From the NCBI RefSeq assembly GCF_932294415.1, contig NC_065537.1:63998290-64062289 (forward strand): a stretch of DNA of 64,000 nt, in the 5' to 3' direction. Below, one piece after another: positions 10,692-22,393 of the stretch. The notes beneath the pieces were generated by a model, which worked only from the letters and a program-made list of their open reading frames with translations, was not told where the DNA came from and made no database searches. A program made the translations under genes and the position numbers. Positions within the stretch are counted from its first letter, which is position 1, and each line of letters opens with the position of its first letter. This stretch comes from Quercus robur. Lineage: Eukaryota > Streptophyta > Magnoliopsida > Fagales > Fagaceae.

Positions 10692-12885
10692 TAAGGGGTT
10701 GGGTTGAGTAGATTTTTCTGCAATAACATCTCAACTATTATTTGCTTTGGTGTCAATATTTGTTTTAGGGAAATTCCGCAGAGATTAGGCATTGCTTAGT
10801 GCACTTTTTATTCAATTAGTGCACTTTAGGTGAATGAGTTGGATACGTAGGTAGGAATATCTTTTGTCACATATGCAGGTTAAAATAAGAAAAGCTCTAA
10901 TTCAAGCCCTTCATTTTAATTAATATGGTAGAGGCAGACACCCTAGAAGTGCATTCCCATCTAATCTTGTATTATTTTCTTAGTTTCTTAGTATTTTTTT
11001 GGGCCCCATGTTTTCCATCAAGTTGACTCTTGAAAGAACTTCCTTGATTTAAGAATGGGTCTTCAAATCATGAGAAAATATTCAATATTCCAAGAGTTAT
11101 ATTTTTTTCTCTCGCATAAATGGTAGATCACAACTTAAATGTATTTGTGCGAATAATTGTTATGTGAGAAATGAAGCATTGCTCCTATAGTAGTAAATAA
11201 ATGATGATTTTACAATGAAGCTCTTGCTGTTTGATTCTCAAAGTCAAGATTTAGCTGGCTTTTAGAGAGAAAATATAATCCCATTTCCATCTATCATTTT
11301 AAAAAAGGGGGGAAAAAACTCTCTTATTGTATACCAACTAACATTGGCTTATTTGACAGTGAATTGCCAGGTTTTTCTCTACTGCTTTCTTTTCCTTTGT
11401 GTTTGGGTACAGTGAAAGGCATTCTACATTTCTACCCAACAAGCTCTTCGTCTGGATTATATGAACAAGTTCATTGTCTTAATTCTAGGAAATTATACCA
11501 TTCATGTCTCTCTCTATTTTACCATTCCTTTATTCTTTAATATTGTGTCTTTCCTCTATTTTTGAGCAAATAATATTGTGTCTTTCCTAGGAAAATGTTC
11601 TAAGACTTTGTTATGAGACAATCACATTATTTTTCCCCAACCTCTAAATAACCTTCAACAAGGAATCAAATTGGATAACAAGTCAATGTAGGTTTGTATC
11701 GTTAAACAATCTGATTAAAAAAGGAGTTGAATTTGGTGCCAAGTTGAGCAATATCAACATTGAATTCAAACAATGGTTAACGTAATAACACTGGCCAATA
11801 TTTTAATTTGTATTTCTGGAACAAACATTAATTTAACATGGAAAACTTGCTTTCACATTTCAGATTCTGTATATTTTTTAGTATGCTTTTATCCAAATTT
11901 CAATATTTAGGTAATGAGCATTTTATGGAATATAAAAGATGTATGCATCAACTGCTACTTTTAGGTCTTGTGCAAGGAAGGCTATCTGCACATTCACATA
12001 TTGTTAACTTAAACAAATGTGAGACCGCAATCACTGCAAAATTAATAGAATCCTTTTCATTGACTTATAATTTTGTTTTGTTTTGCCTCTCCCTTTCCTT
12101 CGTATGCTCTATGCTCTCAATTACATGTATGATAATGATATTGACAAGTTTCCAACTTGGATAGGAGTACCTTATTGTGACTATGTACATTTGTCACTGT
12201 GCCCTCCATGGAAGGAAATGATTCTCTCTCTCTTCCCAGGTCAACAAAGAAAACTAAATTTAAATCCTCATCCTCCCCCCACATTTGTTTTTAATTTTCT
12301 AGAATCCTTTCCCACATTAAAGGATGAGTTGATTGCAAATATATATATTTGAATGGATATCCTCTTTGCCAAAGAGTTGACTAATGTGGGCTTCATTTAT
12401 GGCAGTAGTATTTACCAGGTGGATTTCTAGTGCTTGGAGGGTTTTTTGGAAAAGGGTGTGGTGATTTAAGGTAAAAGAAGATACTTTGATTTAGTGGAAG
12501 ATTGATTCTCCTATATGTCTAGCCTGCACAACGGCTAAAATGCTACAATATTTACCCTTGGTAAAGTCCCAATTATTATACTACTTGCTCTCCACAAATA
12601 ATGTTACTTTTAAAGATTCCTCATGATTATAGTCACCTCATGGTTACTTTTGACACAATTTGGCTCTTTGGATTGAAGTCCCAGACAATGCTTCTGCCCC
12701 TGTAGATTTGAGTCCAAAAAGTGAAAAATTACTATTCCATTGAACAACCATTCACTTAGATATCATCATTTAAATTGAGTATTTTGGCTAATTAGAGTTG
12801 TGACATGAATGCATAGTAGAAGAAAACTCTTGCTTTTATATTCTATATCTCCAATGTTTTATAAAAGTTACATAGAACAATTCCT
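10692..12885. other. gene-free stretch
   Basis: Low-information AT-rich DNA. Open frames at 11838-12164 and 12083-12352 have no recognisable domain. I see no TIR, LTR or RNA gene. Confidence 0.5.
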
Positions 12886-13280
12886 TGCCTGATACTAGAA
12901 GATCTTTGACAGGTTACAGTGTTTTCTTGGGAGAAGCTTTGGTTTCTTGGAGATCAAAGAAATGAGGTAGCTAAAGCCGATTATAGAGTTATGGCTAGTG
13001 TGACTTGTGAAATTACATGGGTACTGCAGTTGCTTAAAGACCTGAAAATTAGTCATTCAAAACCTGTTTTGATGTTTTGTGATAATCAAGCAGCCTTGCA
13101 CATTGCGAGGACAAAACAAATATAGGTGGATTGTCATTTGGTGAGAGACAAAATACCAGAGGGAGTTGTTAAAACTTTTCATGTAGCTAATAATTCACAA
13201 GTGGCAGAGATCTTCACAAAAAGCTTTGGGAAATTTCAGCTTTTACACGATTTTAGTGACCAGGTTGGGACTAATTGATA
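12886..13280 (+). pseudogene. copia RNase H / C-terminal pol fragment
   Basis: Translation gives PDTRRSLTGYSVFLG and SWRSKK, then a frame break, YRVMASVTCEITWVLQLL, FCDNQAALHIA, a small deletion plus stop, CHLVRDKI and EIFTKSFGK. This is the conserved end of Ty1/copia pol. It belongs to a different lineage from the element at 1-4247. Confidence 0.88.
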
Positions 13281-13363
13281 TTTTTTTTTTCCTAAGGTAT
13301 CCAAATCTTGCTCTTTAATTCAAGTCATAGAACCTGAAGGTGTTCAGGACTTGAGTGGGGGAG

Positions 13364-13680
13364 TGTTGAAACTGTTGTGAAAGAGATCAGCTGAAGAAAC
13401 AGATAAAACGACAATGTTTTGAAAGAAGGCTAAGTTGAAGAACGACAGCGTTTTGATTAATAAAGAAATAGACTTTTTGATTACTTGTTGGTTAGATCTT
13501 AATTCTGTTATTAGTGGTAGAGTTAATTAGTTAGATTAATTGCTTTAAGCGTTTATTGATTTTCTGTTAAGACTCTGTCCAGATGCATAAATATATGGCA
13601 GGGCAAATGTATTTAATGTAAACTCTCTTAGATATTTTCTCCATTTTGCCAATTAAACACATTTGGAACCAAATCAAGCA
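13364..13680 (+). repeat. copia LTR piece following the pol fragment
   Basis: A polypurine-like GAGTGGGGGAG precedes TGTTGAAACTG, the expected LTR start. A TATA-like ATAAATATATGG occurs near 13590. No clear CA end or partner LTR, so the right limit is approximate. Confidence 0.6.
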
Positions 13681-14085
13681 ATCTATTTTTCTATTAAAAG
13701 AAATTAGTCAACTTATCCAATTGGCCTAACTACTTGCAATTGCATAAGTCTCCGATTTTTTAATCTTCTAACACAAGCCCATTCTACAAAACCATCTAAA
13801 TGCAAAACAAACCACTCAAACTCTCATTTTTTATATATGTGTCAGTTTGGCATTAGACTATAAGCTTAGTTTTTAGCTTTTATGTACTGCTTTTTAAAAC
13901 CTTACATTTTTCCATATTTTCTCACTTTTTCAATTTTTTTAAGGTACAAGTATACTTTAGTATATTCTCAGCGAAAATAAAGGCTTTTAAAAAACAATTT
14001 ATGTAAAATTAAAGGTTTTTTTTTTTTTTTTTTTCCCCAGATAGTTACGTTTCTCTCATAATAGGAGAGAAGGTAACAAAGTTGT

Positions 14086-14232
14086 TATAGTCTAGTTGAC
14101 ATGCAATCCCAAATTTCTTTGTGTAGATAAATGATATTCCACCACATGTAGTTCCTTTTTGTAATTCAAGCTAATATAGTTGATTTCTCTTATTAAAAGT
14201 TCATGTCTTTCACCTCAAAAAATAAAATTCAA
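14086..14232. repeat. short dispersed repeat (copy at 58613-58765)
   Basis: About 150 bp are almost identical to 58613-58765, from GTTATAGTCT through CACCTCAAAAAATAAAATT. I see no TIR or TSD. It ends A-rich, so a SINE-like origin is possible but pol III boxes are not evident. Confidence 0.7.
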
Positions 14233-14393
14233 ATTTATCATATATTCATATTTATAAAAGAAAGAAAATTAATATAAAAAAGTTAAGCTACCACTAAGCA
14301 CTGACAGATGCTTTAGCTTTTTACAGAGTCTCAGTCATGTAGTGAAACAAATTAGCAATTGGGGAACGTAACTAACAATTATAGGACATAAAA

Positions 14394-14674
14394 GGGTTTA
14401 TTTGGATACAGCTTATTTTACTGAAAATTGAAAATTGAAAATACTATAGCAAAATAATTTTTAAATGTATGAATAGTAATGTGGAACCCATTTTTAATAT
14501 TTTTTTTTTCTGAATAAAGTGGTGGTGGGTCCCATGAATAGTGCGTAAACAGTGCACTTTATCTCTGCACCATAAATTCTTGTGCATAAATAGTACGGTT
14601 ACTGTTTATATGAAAAAAAAAAAAACGTGAAACTCATAACGCAGACACGCTCAATAAGCCTAATCCAAATGGGC
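14394..14674. mobile_element. MITE (family member also at 53485)
   Basis: Ends GGGTTTATTTGGATACAGC and (reverse complement) GCCCATTTGGATTAGGC are inverted. The interior AGCAAAATAATTTTTAAATG is shared with 53485-53733. The paralogue near 41070 lacks it. TSD eroded. Confidence 0.75.
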
Positions 14675-14782
14675 ACAAAGCCATGATTAGGTTCTGTTGA
14701 AAAGCTCCTCAAAAAAAAAAAAAAAAAAAAAAAAGGTTCAGTTGAAAAAAGTAATCTGCTTACCACTAAATGATATTGACAA

Positions 14783-15180
14783 GAACAAAATTTATCTTCA
14801 AACTAGTTTAGAGAGAAACTCTTAAAATTTCTCATATATTTCTTTTTTGGGTATGAATTTTGAAAATCTAACCGTTAAATTTCATATTCTTTATGTTTTT
14901 AACATGCATATTAAATTTCACTCAAATCGGATATTATTTACTATTTGATCAATTAACTTATTTTTTATATACAACTTTAAATTACAAAAACTTGAAATTA
15001 TAACATTTATTTGATGACATAAAAATTGATCTTTAATTTTCTTGAAATTTTGTAAGCATTAAGGATATAATAAGAACATGCAATCTAACAGTTAGATTTT
15101 CAAAATTCATACTCAATATAAATATATATAATGAGTTTATAATGTTTTTCTCTGAACTAGTTTAGAGAGAAACTTTGTTC
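14783..15180. mobile_element. Mutator-like MITE, 9-bp TSD TATTGACAA
   Basis: TIRs of about 31 bp: the left end reads GAACAAAATTTATCTTCAAA, and the reverse complement of the right end reads GAACAAAGTTTCTCTCTAAA. Both continue ACTAGTT. A perfect 9-bp duplication TATTGACAA flanks it (14774-14782 and 15181-15189), the Mutator TSD length. The paralogue near 41118 holds a single GTTGACAA and no insert. Non-coding. Confidence 0.92.
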
Positions 15181-15578
15181 TATTGACAAACCTAATACCG
15201 TCCTCTATTTTGGATAGGGGTTGGCCTATGTCAAATCAAATTATTGCTTCATGTTTTGCATTCTACCTAACATTGTTGGTATAATAGCATGACACCCTCG
15301 CAAATATCAGCAAGATATGGTGAAAACGATTTCACATTTTGTTGTGTCTATTAAAGCCACCTCCAACAGGGGACAGTACTCTTGTGTCTATTAAAGCCAC
15401 CTATCACAAAAATTGTAAATAATATATATTTCTAAATACACAATGTGCTCATATTTCGCAATTGGCAAGTCCATTTTCACGAGTACGAGTCACATAAAAT
15501 GTTTTCCTTGCTGTCGGAGGACTACACAAGTTGTTAATAATTGAATAGACGTAAACATCCTCGCTAATAAAAAGGAAA

Positions 15579-15580
15579 AG

Positions 15581-15612
<32 letters not shown>

Positions 15613-15792
15613 TATATATATATATATATATTTTCTTTGTGTTTTAAAAAATAGAAGCAAAAATGAGTAAACATTGTAAGAACAGAAATTAAAAATGAAA
15701 CATTTGCTGGTATAATACAACTGTGACAGGTATAGAAGTAAAAAGGTGTAAACATTGTAAGATTAGAAATTAAGAATGAAACATTTGTTGTT
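15579..15792. repeat. (TA)n tract followed by a diverged ~80-bp tandem pair
   Basis: Two TA blocks cover about 15580-15631. The unit beginning GTAAACATTGTAAGA occurs near 15668 and again near 15748, each ending in GAAACATTTG. Confidence 0.9.
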
Positions 15793-16409
15793 GCAGGGAA
15801 GGAACAGCACAAAAGCAGAGGAGAGACTCGTATTGCTTCCAAGAATTTGCCCTCCCACCTACAAACCCAGAAAAGAAAAAGCTAAAGAAAAACCCTTTAA
15901 TTTTTTATTACACAGATTTGGAATTGAAATCAATCAATGACAAATGAAATCTACAACTGAATCCAAGAGAGAGTTAAAAAGAAACCTAAATTTGTACTTG
16001 ATAAACGCTGAGTGAAACGATTGGAAACTCTTCACCAGGAATGTTCATTCAAGAAGCATAAAGAAATTGAAGAGACCAAAAATACTCTCTGCTTTCCAGC
16101 CGGATTGAAAAATTTTCAAAAACAACTTTAACTCCAAAACACAAAACCAGATGAACAACACAAATACCCCAACCATAAACCAAGTCTAATTTAATAAGCT
16201 TAATCAAAATCAAGTGCAACACAAATGCCTAAATCGAACCTATACTACCAAACACCCAAACATAAATCATAGTCATTGCGTAATTTTAAAAAGAATAAAG
16301 AAAACTTTTACTGGTAACAGTTCCAGCTGCATGACAGTGGGGGCTGACCGGAGATTTATCTCTCTTTCGATCTCTTTTATTCTTCTTCTGCAGTCTCAGA
16401 TTTTTCTCT

Positions 16410-19275
16410 CCCCAGTCCCTGTTCCAATCCAACTTTTTTTCCCTTTTCAATCATGTTTCTTCTCCTTTTTTTGAATTACAGCAAAACAGAAATTTTTTGT
16501 TACTATTTTTCTTTAGATTTCAGCAAGAACAAAATCTTTCCCTTCACTTTTAATGGCATAATTCTTCTCTATTTGAGATCAGTATCTGTTGGAGAGATAT
16601 GACAAGAAACTATCACATATTGAGAGAACGACATGCAAAGGAGAGAAGCAAAAAAGAAAAGATAAAATACAATGAAGACAGAATCAATCCACCAGCCTGT
16701 ATATACTGAAATCACTAAAAGGCCCACCTTACCCTCTGTAGTTTTCTAGGACTGGATTGTGCAAGTAGTGCTACTCCCATGAAATGGTTAAACTGGTTGC
16801 TTCCATAAGAAAGCACAGCACAATAACAAAAAAGGCCCACACTTCCTCTTGTTTATGAGATAGGAGAATGGATCACACAACTAACATGACCTTTATCAAC
16901 AAGGGTATTTTGTTTTAAAGAAATCAGCCTCCACTATTGATGTAAAACCAAAATAAAAATCATATTGAACCAGGGAATTTATATTTGATGTTAAATGCTC
17001 CAAAGTTGCATAAATGACATTACAATGAGGATGGGTTCTATCTTCTACAGTGAACACATGAACGTTGCTTTCCAACTCAATCCAACTACACCCGGGAGCC
17101 TTTTTTATGCCTAAGCTCCTTAATCTCTTCCTCACATTCATCTTCTCTCCCCATTTGCCCAATATCGAATGCATGTTAGATAGAATAACATGAGCAGATA
17201 CTGCCTTAGGATCCAAATTGAAGATCTTCTCAGCCACTCTCCCAATCAACTCCATTTTTGTCCAGAACCAACAGGCACTAAGTAAAGCTCCCCAGACAAC
17301 CCCATCTGCTTCAATAGGCATTGCTTTTATGAACTCCTCAGCTTCTTGTAGATAGCCTGAGCGACCAAGAAGATCCACCACACATGCATAGTGTTCCAAA
17401 GTTGGTGTTACTCCATAACATTTTTGCATTAAGTGGAAAAATTTCATCCCTTCATCGACTAGACCAGCACGACCACAAGCAGACAGAATCCCCACAAAGG
17501 TAGCTCCATTGGGAACAACTCCTTGCTTTAACATTTCCTCAAAGAGTAAAATTGCTTTGGAGCCAAGCCCATGATGTGCATATCCATTAATAAGAGCTGT
17601 CCACGCTGCCACATTGGGTGAAGAGATACTACAAAATGATTTTTGTGCATTGGAGATGCTCCCACATTTGGAGTACATATCTACAAGAGAAGTTCCAACA
17701 TAAGCATTTGATTCAAATGGTGTTTTGATCACATGGGCATGAAGTAATTCTCCTAGTTGAAGAGATCCAAGGCATGTACAGGCATGAAAAAGAGCAGAAA
17801 AAGTTGATCTAGTATGGTCTATTGATAATCTGTGCATGGTCACATATAGTTTGAAAGCATCTTCATGTCGATGATTTTGAATATAACCCGACATCATTGA
17901 ATTCCATGTCACTGGGTTTCTTTCCCCTTTTGTTTCTTCAAACAGCTTCAAAGCTTTATCAATTTCCCCATTCCTGGAATACACAGAAATCATGGTATTC
18001 AAAGAAATTATAGTTTTTTCCGTCATTCTATTAAACAGTTTCTCAGATTCCTCGACTTGGCCACTCATTGCATAACCTTTAATCATCAGATTATATGATA
18101 CTGCACTCTTTTCAACTAGCCTACCAAAAATTATCTCAGCATCTACAATCCTACCCATAAATATGAGCCCTCCAATAAGTGAATTTGAAGCATTTAAACC
18201 TAGGTTTCCCATCCAATCATAAACTCTCTTGGCCTCATCAATAGCTTCACAATCGCAATAGAATTCAATTAATGCACTAGCAATCGAGTGATCAAATTCA
18301 AACCCATATTTTACCAAAAGCCCATGAGCAATCCTCCCTTCTCTTAGGCTTCCTAGTCTTCCACAAGCCCTTATAACACAATCCAAAGTAAATTCATTAG
18401 GCTCCACCTCACCACTCCCCCTCATCCTCCTAAAAAACTCTAAAGCCCATTCACACCCATCCTCGCTCCTCGCATACCCAGAAATCAACGTAGTCCATGC
18501 CACAACATCCCTAGATGACATCTTATTAAACACATCCAAAGCCTCGCTCATCAAGTTACATTGCACATACCCCACAAGCATCAAACTCCACAACAACTCA
18601 TTTTCACCGTGCAACTCATCAAACACCCGCTTTGCTCCTTCAATATCAATACAACTTGCGTAAAGGTACAACAATGCACTACCCACAAGCTCAAATCTCT
18701 CAAACCCAGATTTCAAAATTAGACAATGTAGCTCTTCTCCCTCACAGACTGACGAGGAACGCGCACATACACTTAACGTAGTCGAAAAAGTGGTCTCATT
18801 GAGCTTTATATTACTACCGTGCATAATGGAAGTTAGTTTCAGAGCTTCATAGTATTGCCACCATTTGGAGTAACCTGATATCATGGTGTTCCATGAGACA
18901 ACAGTTCGTCTAGGCATTTCATCGAACAGGTTCCGAGCAAAGTCGAGCTGGCCATTTTTGCAGTACTTAGTTATAGAAATGTTGGTAGAAACTATGCAGT
19001 TGTGAGGGGCTTGTGGAGATTGACAAAGGGTTGTGAAGAACTTGAAACTCTTCCTCCAGAGACTCCGCTTCCAGGTTCCAAGAATTGAATGCTTCGGCAA
19101 CATTAAGTGTGTTCATCAACGGTATCGGAAGTGGGGTGGGCGGATCAGCCACCGGCGGCGACTGGAGGCTTGCGTGATGCGTGGGTCAGTGGCGGCGGCC
19201 TGTGTCTAGCATGGATGGCAGGCGGAGTGGCTGACGGCTGTGGCGGCGCAGCAAGCCGGCGAGTCTCTCTTCTCT
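16410..19275. repeat. segmental duplication, copy 1 (partner 50076-52885)
   Basis: Same orientation as the partner about 33.6 kb away. Similarity spans the PPR frame, about 480 bp of its 3' flank and about 170 bp of its GC-rich 5' flank, which diverges by small indels. The copied unit was genomic, not a spliced transcript, because both flanks are included. Confidence 0.9.
16896..19103 (-). CDS. pentatricopeptide repeat protein, PLS class with E domain
   Basis: An uninterrupted 735-residue frame without introns, as is usual for plant PPR genes. PPR repeats fill most of the protein, for example VVSWNTMISGYSK near residue 70, VVAWTTLISGYAR, NPVTWNSMMSGYIQ and VAAWTALINGYAHHG. An E-type C-terminus follows, with VVWGALLSAC and then from residue 668 KAPGCSWIEL and DRTHPH. 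No DYW deaminase is present. The N-terminus is basic, Ser-rich and poor in acidic residues, consistent with an organelle transit peptide. Known role of the class: sequence-specific RNA binding in mitochondria or plastids, often for C-to-U editing with a partner deaminase. Start: the first Met is used; the duplicate has a different, longer N-terminus before SLWRKSFKFF, so the true start is uncertain. Target and symbol unknown. Confidence 0.93.
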   Translation of the reverse strand: MLPKHSILGTWKRSLWRKSFKFFTTLCQSPQAPHNCIVSTNISITKYCKNGQLDFARNLFDEMPRRTVVSWNTMISGYSKWWQYYEALKLTSIMHGSNIKLNETTFSTTLSVCARSSSVCEGEELHCLILKSGFERFELVGSALLYLYASCIDIEGAKRVFDELHGENELLWSLMLVGYVQCNLMSEALDVFNKMSSRDVVAWTTLISGYARSEDGCEWALEFFRRMRGSGEVEPNEFTLDCVIRACGRLGSLREGRIAHGLLVKYGFEFDHSIASALIEFYCDCEAIDEAKRVYDWMGNLGLNASNSLIGGLIFMGRIVDAEIIFGRLVEKSAVSYNLMIKGYAMSGQVEESEKLFNRMTEKTIISLNTMISVYSRNGEIDKALKLFEETKGERNPVTWNSMMSGYIQNHRHEDAFKLYVTMHRLSIDHTRSTFSALFHACTCLGSLQLGELLHAHVIKTPFESNAYVGTSLVDMYSKCGSISNAQKSFCSISSPNVAAWTALINGYAHHGLGSKAILLFEEMLKQGVVPNGATFVGILSACGRAGLVDEGMKFFHLMQKCYGVTPTLEHYACVVDLLGRSGYLQEAEEFIKAMPIEADGVVWGALLSACWFWTKMELIGRVAEKIFNLDPKAVSAHVILSNMHSILGKWGEKMNVRKRLRSLGIKKAPGCSWIELESNVHVFTVEDRTHPHCNVIYATLEHLTSNINSLVQYDFYFGFTSIVEADFFKTKYPC

Positions 19276-19279
19276 GCTC

Positions 19280-20670
19280 TATCTCCAGTCTCTGTCTCTC
19301 GGTCTCTCTCTTTTTTTTTGGTTCTGAATTTGGTTAATGGGTTTCAATTTTTTTTGGGTTGGGGCAGGAGAGGGGGACCCAACTATAAAAACCCAAAATA
19401 TATCTAATAATTTTTTGTTTTGTTTTGGGGCAGGAGAGCCGGGCCCGTTGGGCTCCTCTTGGGTCCGTCCAGAGAGAGAGAGAGAGAGAGAGAGAGGCAA
19501 AGAGAAAACACAGATCTTTATAGATAGATAGAAAGAGAGAGGATAGGTGAAAATCTTTGTTTGGATTTGAGAGAGGAGGAACACAATACACTCGGAATTA
19601 AATTTGATCCATTTTCCGTATAAAGAGCTTCTTTAGTTTATAAGAGAAAGATTGGTTAGCATAGTTTGTAAAACTGTGTGTTGTGTTGTGTTGTGTTGTG
19701 TTGTGCTCTGCTACTTGTTCAGTGTGCTCTTCTTTATCATATGTTTTTATTTAATTAATACTACATATAAATTTAAAAAAATTATTATTAATTTGACAAA
19801 AATTGTATAATTAGCTATTTATTTATGTTTATTTATGCATTCAATAGTTGTTATCTTACTGATCTTTAAACTATTAATAATTTTTAAAAACTATTGGATA
19901 CTAAATTGTATTTAGAATATTATTGTATATAATATGAAAATTGTATATACAGAAAAAAAAAATATATATATATAATCATTTTATTTTTTATTCCCTTATC
20001 AACAAATTCTTAGCTCCGACAGTGTTGACTCATCTAGAAAAAAAAATCTTGGAGCCACCACTAGTTACATTTTGCATTTTTTTTAGTAGAAATTTGTTAA
20101 TTTTCCTTGGTTCTAGGCTCCAATGCAAATCTCCTTTTTATAATTTGAAATACGTGTTTCTCAGTTTATATTTTTCATATTTCCTTAATTGTTTGAAGCA
20201 GTGATCTTTTTTTTTTAGAGCGTTTCAACCTATGGCGTCTGCTCTTGATAATAGTTCTTTATCATCAAACCAATACACCAATCAGTTTTTGATGTAGATG
20301 TGGATTGAACCATAAAAACAAAATGAGAACTTTTGTTTATTTTAGGTGGGTATAAGTTTTTTGGTAGGTGAGAAAGTAAAAGATTTAAAAAAAAAATTTA
20401 TTTGTGTATATGAGTTGTAATCATTTGGTTGGTGAGATAGTGCAAGAAATTGGTTTTATTTTTTATGGGTCTTGAGTTATTTGGTTGCTGAGAATGTGTA
20501 GGAAGGTATATATTAAAATAGCTAAAATAAATATTGAAATTTATCTTTCAAATGTATTTTTTATATCATAACTTTTATAAGACAAATACGAAATATTAAA
20601 TTATAAGAAAAATAAATTAAATATCAAATTTCTTAATCAAGGGATTTGATAACATAATGGAATTTGTTTT
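19280..20670. other. PPR upstream region and AT-rich spacer
   Basis: GC-rich, GA-repeat DNA (about 19470-19496 is GA repeat) gives way to AT-rich spacer. CTTAGCTCCGACAGTG near 20010 resembles the end of an hAT-type element, but no matching left end or TSD is secure. Open frames here are low-complexity. Confidence 0.45.
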
Positions 20671-20673
20671 AAT

Positions 20674-20706
20674 TTAACTAGTCGCTAACTCGTGCGATGC
20701 ACGGGA
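20674..20706 (-). mobile_element. possible Helitron 3' terminus
   Basis: On the minus strand the sequence reads CCCGTGC-ATC-GCACGAG, then a short spacer and CTAG followed by T. This matches the Helitron pattern of a GC-rich hairpin just before CTRR, inserted at A/T. No 5' TC end or Rep/helicase coding was found, so the element's extent (toward higher coordinates) is unknown. Confidence 0.45.
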
Positions 20707-22180
20707 TAGTTAAATAAAATTGAGTTAAAAATGAAGGAAAATAAATAATCTAGTTCAAAATAAAGGTTCAACTAAAAAATTGGTCAAAAATACAATTGGT
20801 TTTTACTTTCTTTGAAATTGAACCTACAAACAGAACCTTTCATATGTGAGGACAATGAAAATGATATCAAAGACATTAAATTCACAACTACATTAAATTT
20901 AAAGAACAAATACATTTGTTTCACAGTATTATATTAAATGATTAAAGCCTTTAAAATGAGTGAGGAAGAACAAACTTTTGCAGACCAAGAACATAGAGTA
21001 ATTTGCTAAAATTGTAAAGTAACGCTTTCTTTCATATGCAAAAATATCATCCAAAGTATAAAGTTTCTAATGGAACCATAGAACGTGAAAATATGTGCTC
21101 TCTAAGATACAAATAGCTTAATTAAATTTATAACTAATCAACAACAGCATGGTGTGGAAATTGTTTACCAAAAAAAAGGAGTATCTAACGATCAAACATA
21201 TGTATCTAACAATTCTAACCATAAAGCAAGTACAACATGAGAATTTGGTTCAAAGTATTAAAACAATAACTAAATTTACAAAATGCCCTTTATATATATT
21301 TGTAGTGATGGTGTTCTTTCGGGAAAAGATGAACAAATGAAAATCAATAAACTTACTATTATGTATTGAGCACTATTTTACAACTAAAATCTCATACTAC
21401 TCTTAATATGATTCTTCTTTGTTTTTTTTCCTTGAATGCTTAGGCTCACCAAGTGGCATCAGTAGTTGGAAGAATTGGAGCTTGAGCTTCATAGCTTTGG
21501 TGATATAAAAGCTTTTGCCAAATCAAACAAATGTTAGACATGTTGGTGAGAATCTATAATTCCATTTAGTTTTGGTGAGAATTTGAATCTTCCCAAGCAA
21601 CATTGTAACAGTTGCACAATATGACTCTACACTATATCCCAAAGGATCTCTCTTGGATTGCTTCATTCTTCTATCAAGCACTACAACTAAAGCTCCCCCA
21701 TCATAACTTTCCTGCCTTGCAAAACTTCACAAACAAAAGCAGAATTCCATAATTTTCATTTCCTACTTTTGCAGCCCCCGATCAGACTAACTAATAGATA
21801 ATTTGAAATTGCTATCAAACATTGACCATGATACTTGATAATAAACAAAGGCTGGGAAGTAAGAGGTCAACATATCTGATAATAGCAATCAACACTTACC
21901 AATTATAATTCACCAGCACCAATATCACAGGACACACAAAACTAATATGAAATTCATGACAATTGAAGATAAGCCAAAAACAACAGATACAGAAACCACT
22001 ACTATGAATAACAGTTTTGAACCTTCCGCACTAACCAAACACTGCCACCAACAAAGCGAAGGGAAATTATCAGAATCCTTTTGGTATAGAAATTATTTTG
22101 GAAAAAAATCATGCTCTCAAAACCTTCAGGTACCTAGAATATTAATCACTTCAAGAATATGGAAATAACAATTAGGCACT
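20707..22180. other. AT-rich, no gene recognised
   Basis: Only short frames. A possible acceptor and short peptide occur near 21450, but no domain is visible. Confidence 0.4.
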
Positions 22181-22183
22181 TAC

Positions 22184-22393
22184 CTGGAGTAACTGAGTCA
22201 TGTTCAACCTCTTTATATGTAGTTATCTGCTCCAAATGCTCAAGAGCATTTGCAACTAAAAAAACCCCAACAATAATTGTAGCTTTTTCCCATTTCATAT
22301 ATAAATTCAGTGTGATTGATTTGATTAGTGAAAAACACACCTGAGTACTTCCTGTTATGCACTTCAACAAGCACCTTATTTGCATCCCTCTTC
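22184..22393 (-). pseudogene. two phase-matched exons of an unidentified gene (fragment)
   Basis: Read on the minus strand, 22393-22341 is a 53-nt exon (KRDANKVLVEVHNRKYS) with an AG acceptor and a GT donor. 22255-22184 is a 72-nt exon (ANALEHLEQITTYKEVEHD, then SVTP) with a TTTTTTTAG acceptor and a GTAAGT donor. The phases join (G + TT codes Val). A C/T-rich leader and possible donor GTATCT near 23812 could be its 5' exon. I do not recognise the protein. It may be a real small gene, or a fragment carried by the Helitron-like element. Confidence 0.4.

Larger units (their letters stand above)
14283..15465. repeat. paralogous segment, filled copy (partner 40955-41405)
   Basis: Once the two insertions at 14394-14674 and 14783-15180 are removed, this segment aligns with 40955-41405. 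Shared stretches include CACTAAGCACT, AATCTGCTTACCACTAAA, CATGTTTTGCATTCTACCT and TCTATTAAAGCCACC. Function unknown. Confidence 0.8.

Noticed and set aside
15490..15842. Minus-strand frames with YIYIYI runs
   Set aside because: Translation of a TA microsatellite.
19107..19337. Plus-strand open frame opposite the PPR 5' region
   Set aside because: GC-rich leader DNA; the PPR minus-strand frame and its duplicate explain the sequence.
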